The translations under genes and the position numbers were made by a program. Below, one piece after another: positions 59,577 to 64,000 of a DNA stretch of 64,000 nucleotides. The first letter of the stretch is position 1, and the number at the start of each line of letters is the position of its first letter. The notes below the pieces were generated by a model. That model searched no databases and was not told the origin of the DNA. It saw only the letters and a program-made list of their open reading frames with translations. The stretch is taken from NCBI RefSeq assembly GCF_014648695.1, contig NZ_BMRP01000002.1, positions 291,693 through 355,692 of the forward strand, in the 5' to 3' direction. The DNA comes from Streptomyces albospinus. Lineage in GTDB: Bacteria; Actinomycetota; Actinomycetes; Streptomycetales; Streptomycetaceae.

Positions 59577-60839
59577 TCAGAGCGGCAGCACCACCCGCAT
59601 GTCGAGCCCACCGCCCTCCCGAGGCTCGGCGGTGATCGTGCCGTCGTGGGCGCGCACCACGGACCGCACGATGGACAGGCCCAGGCCGACGCCCTTGTCG
59701 CTGCCGGTCCGCTCCGTACGCAGCCGCCGGAACGGCTCGAAGAGGTTCTCCACCTCGTAGGCGGGGACCACCGGGCCGGTGTTCGAGACCACCAGGACCG
59801 CACAGCCGGGCTGCGGTTCGGTGGTGACCTCGACCCAGCCGCCCTCAGGGACGTTGTAGCGCACCGCGTTCTGGACGAGGTTGAGCGCGATCCGCTCCAG
59901 GAGGACGCCGTTGCCCTGGACGAAGACCTGCTGGCGGACGCCGCGCAGCTCCACGCCCTTGGCCTGCGCCTCCTCGCGGGTCTGGTCGACCGCCTGCGAG
60001 GCGACCTCGGACAGGTCGACCGGCCTCTTGTCGACGACCTTGTTCTCGCTGCGGGCGAGCAGCAGCAGGCCCTCCACCAGCTGCTCGCTGCGCTCGTTCG
60101 TCGCCAGCAGCGTCTTGCCCAGCTGGGTCAGCTCGGGTGACGCGTCCGGGTCGGCGAGCTGGACCTCCAGCAAGGTGCGATTGATGGCCAGGGGGGTGCG
60201 CAACTCGTGCGAGGCATTGGCGACGAAGCGCCGCTGCGACTCGAAGGCGCGGTCCAGGCGGTCCAGCATCTCGTCGAAGGTGTCCGCGAGCTCCTTGAGC
60301 TCGTCGTCGGGCCCGCCCAGCTCGATCCGGCGGTGCAGGTCGGAGCCGGCCACCCGCTGCGCGGTGCGCGTGATGCGGCCCAGGGGGGACAGCACCCGGC
60401 CGGCCATCGCGTAGCCGAAGGCGAAGGCCACGATGGTCAGCCCGAGCAGCGCCAGCAGCGAGCGGTTCAGGAGGCTGTTGAGGGCCAGCGCGCGCTGGTG
60501 CGCCAGGCAGTTGGTGACGGCCTCCTGGAGCAGCTGCCCGGACGTCTCGGTGGGCAGCGCGCAGGTGTCACTGGTGGACTGGAACTTGCCGCCGAGGATC
60601 TTCAGCGGGAGCGCGCTTCCGTCGTGGAGCGCTGCCGCGGCGAGCATGTAGATGATCGTGAGCAGCACGATGCCCGCCATCAGGAACATGCCGCCGTACA
60701 GCAGCGTGAGCCGTATCCGGATGGTGGGGCGCAGCCACGGGAAGGGCCGGACGTTGACCGGCTTGGGGTCCCAGGCCGGTTTGGGCGGCGCGGGCGGCGG
60801 TGGGGCCGCCGGCTTGGAGAACGAGGGCAGGGAAGGCAT
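59577..60839 (-). CDS. cutS: Sensor histidine kinase CutS
   Basis: A 420-residue kinase. A Pro-rich cytoplasmic N-terminus precedes a first membrane helix ('GMFLMAGIVLLTIIYMLAAA'), then an extracellular loop with two Cys ('TCALPTE', 'TNCLAHQ'), a second helix ('LLALLGLTIVAFAFGYAMAG'), HAMP, HisKA 'FVANASHELRTPLAINRTLL' and HATPase ('LVQNAVRYN', 'VSNTGPVVP', 'GVGLGLSIVRSVV'). It is cognate to CutR, 6 bases upstream. In Streptomyces CutRS is linked to secretion and redox control in the envelope, which the extracellular Cys pair would suit. Confidence 0.9.
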   Translation of the reverse strand: MPSLPSFSKPAAPPPPAPPKPAWDPKPVNVRPFPWLRPTIRIRLTLLYGGMFLMAGIVLLTIIYMLAAAALHDGSALPLKILGGKFQSTSDTCALPTETSGQLLQEAVTNCLAHQRALALNSLLNRSLLALLGLTIVAFAFGYAMAGRVLSPLGRITRTAQRVAGSDLHRRIELGGPDDELKELADTFDEMLDRLDRAFESQRRFVANASHELRTPLAINRTLLEVQLADPDASPELTQLGKTLLATNERSEQLVEGLLLLARSENKVVDKRPVDLSEVASQAVDQTREEAQAKGVELRGVRQQVFVQGNGVLLERIALNLVQNAVRYNVPEGGWVEVTTEPQPGCAVLVVSNTGPVVPAYEVENLFEPFRRLRTERTGSDKGVGLGLSIVRSVVRAHDGTITAEPREGGGLDMRVVLPL

Positions 60840-60845
60840 CGCCGG

Positions 60846-61499
60846 TCAGATCCGGTATCCCGAGCCGGGGACGGTGACGATCACCGCGGGCTCGCCGAGC
60901 TTGCGGCGGAGCGTCATGACCGTGACCCGGACGACGTTGGTGAACGGATCGGTGTTCTCGTCCCATGCCTTCTCCAGGAGCTGCTCGGCCGAGACGACCG
61001 TGCCCTCGCTGCGCATCAGGACCTCCAGGACCGCGAACTCCTTCGGGGCGAGCTGGACCTCCTTGCCGTCGCGGAAGACCTCGCGGCGGTTGGGGTCGAG
61101 CTTGATGCCGGCGCGCTCCAGGACGGGCGGCAGCGCGACGGTCGTACGGCGCCCCAGGGCGCGGACCCGGGCGGTCAGCTCGGTGAAGGCGAACGGCTTG
61201 GGAAGGTAGTCGTCGGCGCCGATCTCCAGGCCCTCCACGCGGTCGCTGACGTCGCCGGAGGCGGTGAGCATCAGCACGCGGGTGGGCACACCCAACTCGA
61301 CGATCTTGCGGCAGACGTCGTCGCCGTGGACGAGCGGGAGGTCGCGGTCGAGGACGACGACGTCGTAGTCGTTTACCGCGATCCGTTCCACTGCGGCGGC
61401 GCCGTCGTAGACCACGTCGACGGCCATGGCCTCCCGGCGCAGTCCGGTGGCCACCGCATCGGCGAGCAGCTGCTCGTCCTCGACGACGAGAACACGCAC
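60846..61499 (-). CDS. cutR: Response regulator CutR
   Basis: A 217-residue OmpR-type regulator nearly identical, as I recall it, to Streptomyces CutR: 'VVEDEQLLADAVATGLRREA', phosphoacceptor Asp in 'YDVVVLDRDLPLVHGDDVCR', 'ADDYLPKPFAFTELTARVRA', and the winged helix 'QLAPKEFAVLEVLMRSEGTV' and 'WDENTDPFTNVVRVTVMTLR'. The GTG start has AAGGA upstream. It is co-transcribed with cutS. Confidence 0.93.
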   Translation of the reverse strand: MRVLVVEDEQLLADAVATGLRREAMAVDVVYDGAAAVERIAVNDYDVVVLDRDLPLVHGDDVCRKIVELGVPTRVLMLTASGDVSDRVEGLEIGADDYLPKPFAFTELTARVRALGRRTTVALPPVLERAGIKLDPNRREVFRDGKEVQLAPKEFAVLEVLMRSEGTVVSAEQLLEKAWDENTDPFTNVVRVTVMTLRRKLGEPAVIVTVPGSGYRI

Positions 61500-61807
61500 G
61501 TCGCAAGTCCTTCCTCACGGCCCTCATGAGCAGGGCACAACAATGTTCCAGAGCCCTTCCATCCTGCCCCGAAGAGCCATAAACCGGCTGTAAGAGGGGG
61601 CCGGAGGGGGTGCGGAGCGGCCGGACGCGAGGATTCCCGGACCGGTTGAGGTTTCCCTGAGGGTGCCCGTGGGGAGGACGTCTGCACACCCGCGATCACG
61701 CCCTGTATCGGCGTTTTGCCGCCATCCCCACCCGCAGGGACCACGCCGTGATCGACCCACCCGTCGGCACACCCCCGTGCCACCGACCCACGACGAGGGG
61801 GCGCACC

Positions 61808-61981
61808 ATGGACGCGTTCACCGCAGGCATTCTGCAGCGCATAGAGAAGACCGAAGCCGATCTGGACCGGGCCCGCGCTGCGGGCGACGACTTCCTCGCC
61901 GAGGTGGAGCAGGCGGAGCTCGAGGACCTGCAGCGCCTGGCGACCGAGCACGGGGTGCGCTACGGCGCCGTCAGCGCCTGA
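61808..61981 (+). CDS. Small conserved helical protein
   Basis: A 57-residue acidic, coiled-coil-like protein ('ILQRIEKTEADLDRARAAGD', 'EVEQAELEDLQRLATEHGV') with good codon bias. It is found next to cutR in Streptomyces, from memory. Function is unknown. ATG 61808 follows a GAGGGGGCG stretch. It is followed by a strong terminator. Confidence 0.78.
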   Translation: MDAFTAGILQRIEKTEADLDRARAAGDDFLAEVEQAELEDLQRLATEHGVRYGAVSA

Positions 61982-62005
61982 TTCCCCGGCCCGGCACGAC
62001 CGCGG

Positions 62006-62042
62006 CAGCGCCCCGGCACCAGTGGATGGTGCCGGGGCGCTG
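62006..62042. terminator. Bidirectional terminator between convergent genes
   Basis: A perfect 16-bp stem CAGCGCCCCGGCACCA / TGGTGCCGGGGCGCTG with a 5-base loop, between the 57-aa gene (+) and the inositol-phosphatase gene (-). Confidence 0.85.
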
Positions 62043-62064
62043 TTCTGTGCTCCTGCGGAGCGGG

Positions 62065-62880
62065 TCAGTCGTGCCAGGCGCCGAGGTCGTCCAGCAGCGG
62101 CTGGAGCTCGGCGAAGAGGGCCGGTGAGGCGGCGAGCGTCAGCTCGTGGGAGGCGGCCTTGCCGGGGCGGCCCCCGGTGAGCGCGCCGGCCTCGGTGGCG
62201 ATCAGCACCCCGGCCGCCAGGTCCCAGGGGTTCAGCCCGCGCTCGTAGTAGGCGTCGAGCCGTCCGCAGGCCACGTCGCACAGGTCGATCGCGGCCGAGC
62301 CGCCGCGCCGGATGTCGCGGACCTGCGGGATCAGGGTGCGGGCGACCTCGGCCTGGGCGGCACGGCGCTCGGTGAGGTAGCCGAAGCCCGTACCGACGAG
62401 GGCCTGGGAGAGCGGCGGGGCGGGCCGGTGGCGGATCGGCTCGCCGTTGCGGAGGGCGCCGCGGCCCCGGACGGCCTGGTAGGTCTCCTGGCGCATCGGG
62501 GCGGCGACGACCCCGACGACCGCCTCGCCGTCCTGCTCCGCCGCGATCGACACGGCCCAAGAGGGCAGCCCGTAGAGGTAGTTGACGGTGCCGTCCACGG
62601 GGTCGATGACCCAGCGGACGCCGCTGGTGCCCTCGACGCCGGCGCCCTCCTCCCCCAGGAAGCCGTCATCGGGGCGGTGCTCCCCGATGAAGTCGGTGAT
62701 CAGCTTCTCGGAGGCGAGGTCCATCTCCGTGACGACGTCGATGGGGCTGGACTTGGTGGCGGCCACGCCGAGGTCGGCGGGGCGGCTGTCGCGCAGCAGG
62801 GTGCCGGCGCGGCGGGCGGCTTCCAGGGCCAGTTCGAGGAGTTCGTCGTGGCGGGGGTCGGGGTGCTGCGGGTCGGGCAC
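62065..62880 (-). CDS. Inositol monophosphatase family protein
   Basis: A 271-residue Mg2+-dependent phosphatase. The metal-site motifs are 'DGFLGEEGAGVEG' (GEEG), 'RWVIDPVDGTVNYLYGLPSW' (DPxDGTxN) and the C-terminal 'GLNPWDLAAGVLIATEAGAL' (WDxAAG). The family includes inositol-1-phosphatase, histidinol-phosphatase (HisN) and bisphosphate nucleotidases; the exact substrate is not resolved by sequence here. Confidence 0.92.
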   Translation of the reverse strand: MPDPQHPDPRHDELLELALEAARRAGTLLRDSRPADLGVAATKSSPIDVVTEMDLASEKLITDFIGEHRPDDGFLGEEGAGVEGTSGVRWVIDPVDGTVNYLYGLPSWAVSIAAEQDGEAVVGVVAAPMRQETYQAVRGRGALRNGEPIRHRPAPPLSQALVGTGFGYLTERRAAQAEVARTLIPQVRDIRRGGSAAIDLCDVACGRLDAYYERGLNPWDLAAGVLIATEAGALTGGRPGKAASHELTLAASPALFAELQPLLDDLGAWHD

Positions 62881-62959
62881 GATGCTCCTTGCTCGGACGA
62901 GCGGGGTCGGGGGCGTGCGGGGCCTGGGGCCTGTCCGACCCCGACCCTCCGGACAGACC

Positions 62960-64000
62960 CTAAGCGGGGGCCTGGGCGACCGGGCCCTCCCAGTCGGCGC
63001 CGGCGGCGGCCGGGCGGGGGGTGCGCGCCGGGCAGCAGCCGATGGGGCAGAGGTCGTGCCCGGCGCCGAGCGCGCCCAGGGCGCAGCGCTCCGGGGTGCG
63101 GCCCCGTTCGGTGGCCGCGCGCTCCAGGAGGAGGTCGCGGACGGCCGCGGCGAACCGCGGGTCGGCGCCGACGGTGGCCGAGCGGGCGACCGGCAGGCCC
63201 AGTTCGGCGGCCTTGGCGGTGGCCTCCGTGTCCAGGTCGTACTTGACCTCCATGTGGTCCGAGACGAAGCCGATGGGCGCCATGACGACGGCCGGGACGC
63301 CGGAGCCGTGCAGCTCCTCCAGGTGGTCGCAGATGTCGGGTTCCAGCCACGGGATGTGCGGGGCGCCGCTGCGGGACTGGTAGACGAGCCGCCAGGGGTG
63401 GGCGACGCCGGTCTCCTCCCGTACGGCGTCGGCGATCACCTGTGCGACGTCCAGGTGCTGCGCCACGTAGGCGCCGCCCTCACCGCCCTCGGTGTGGTCG
63501 GCGGGCGTACCGGAGGTGTCGGCGGCTGCGGTGGGGATGGAATGCGTGGTGAACGCGATGTGGGCGTCGGCCCGGGTGTCCTCGGGGAGTTCGGCCAGGG
63601 AGGCGAGCACCCCGTCGATCATCGGGCGGATGAAGCCGGGGTGGTTGAAGTAGTGCCGCAGCTTGTCGACCCGGGGTACCGGCAGGCCCTCGGCCTGGAG
63701 GGCGGCCAGCGCGTCCGCGAGGTTCTCGCGGTACTGCCGGCAGCCGGAGTACGAGGCGTAGGCGCTGGTGGCCAGGACGGCGATGCGGCGGTGGCCGTCG
63801 GTGACCATGGTGCGCAGGGTGTCGGTCAGGTAGGGCGCCCAGTTGCGGTTGCCCCAGTAGACGGGCAGGTCGAGGCCGTGTTCGGCGAAGTCCTTGCGCA
63901 GCGCGTCGAGGAGTTCCCGGTTCTGTGCGTTGATGGGGCTGACGCCGCCGAACAGGAAGTAGTGCCGGCCCACCTCCTTGAGCCGCTCGCGGGGGATGCC
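62960..64000 (-). CDS. cpfC: Ferrochelatase (coproporphyrin III type), 5' end beyond the window
   Basis: The frame is open to the right edge; residues before '[20 protein letters not shown]' are the expected '[10 protein letters not shown]', so roughly 45 N-terminal residues lie outside. Catalytic His is in '[12 protein letters not shown]' and Glu in '[16 protein letters not shown]'. Cysteines in '[10 protein letters not shown]' and '[14 protein letters not shown]' match the [2Fe-2S] ligands of actinobacterial enzymes. It inserts iron into coproporphyrin III in the actinobacterial heme route. The family is also annotated hemH. Confidence 0.93.
   Translation of the reverse strand, partial: GIPRERLKEVGRHYFLFGGVSPINAQNRELLDALRKDFAEHGLDLPVYWGNRNWAPYLTDTLRTMVTDGHRRIAVLATSAYASYSGCRQYRENLADALAALQAEGLPVPRVDKLRHYFNHPGFIRPMIDGVLASLAELPEDTRADAHIAFTTHSIPTAAADTSGTPADHTEGGEGGAYVAQHLDVAQVIADAVREETGVAHPWRLVYQSRSGAPHIPWLEPDICDHLEELHGSGVPAVVMAPIGFVSDHMEVKYDLDTEATAKAAELGLPVARSATVGADPRFAAAVRDLLLERAATERGRTPERCALGALGAGHDLCPIGCCPARTPRPAAAGADWEGPVAQAPA

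Overview
The window is about 64 kb of very GC-rich DNA with strongly GC-biased third codon positions, frequent GTG starts and many 4-base start/stop overlaps. The gene content is that of a Streptomyces or close relative: the rppA/CYP158 pigment genes, cutRS, several actinobacterial DUF families (DUF3093, DUF3159, DUF3710, DUF4193, DUF6099), a SepF paralogue and an actinobacterial-type ferrochelatase carrying a cysteine cluster. No tRNA, rRNA, CRISPR array, insertion sequence or phage module was seen.

Region 1 (1-19.5 kb) is mixed and partly decayed accessory DNA. It holds an F420-type oxidoreductase, an AAA ATPase/MazG pair, a SepF paralogue, a MarR-ABC export operon, a CGNR protein, the CYP158-like P450 with the type III PKS rppA, two divergent regulator/oxidoreductase pairs with visible operators (TetR/MDR and MarR/old yellow enzyme), and a lipoprotein. 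Three gene remnants lie here: a frameshifted corA, a broken old yellow enzyme and a 35-codon alpha/beta-hydrolase stub.

Region 2 (19.9-33.6 kb) is the most interesting part. A tightly coupled minus-strand run encodes an NtaA-type FMN monooxygenase, a class I/II aminotransferase, a PanB-like hydroxymethyltransferase, an EctB-like aminotransferase, an AurF-like diiron N-oxygenase, an MFS exporter, a TauE/SafE protein, a 3-hydroxyisobutyrate-dehydrogenase-like enzyme, an ATP-grasp ligase and a flavin reductase. A second ATP-grasp ligase lies divergently beyond a CitB-type response regulator and an odd truncated sensor kinase. The biosynthetic run and the divergent ligase share a 38-bp promoter block (29/38 identical) at nearly the same distance from their starts. 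There is no NRPS or PKS. I read this as an unassigned biosynthetic cluster for a small N-oxidised amino acid or di/tripeptide.

Region 3 (34.3-55.3 kb) is dominated by potassium handling: a KimA-like permease, a CASTOR/POLLUX-type channel protein, two overlapping TrkA/RCK genes, kdpE-kdpD, and kdpF-A-B-C preceded by a 27-codon membrane ORF. The two kdp blocks are separated by about 4 kb holding an aminoglycoside 2'-N-acetyltransferase, a DUF6193 gene and a secreted alginate-lyase-family protein. An RNA methyltransferase, a DUF3159 protein and an OB-fold protein are also present. Most units end in long perfect hairpins.

Region 4 (55.5-64 kb) looks like conserved chromosomal core: DUF3710, dut, a PaaI thioesterase, DUF3093, an unknown membrane-associated protein, DUF4193, cutS-cutR, a 57-aa protein, an inositol monophosphatase-family protein, and the ferrochelatase, which runs off the right edge.
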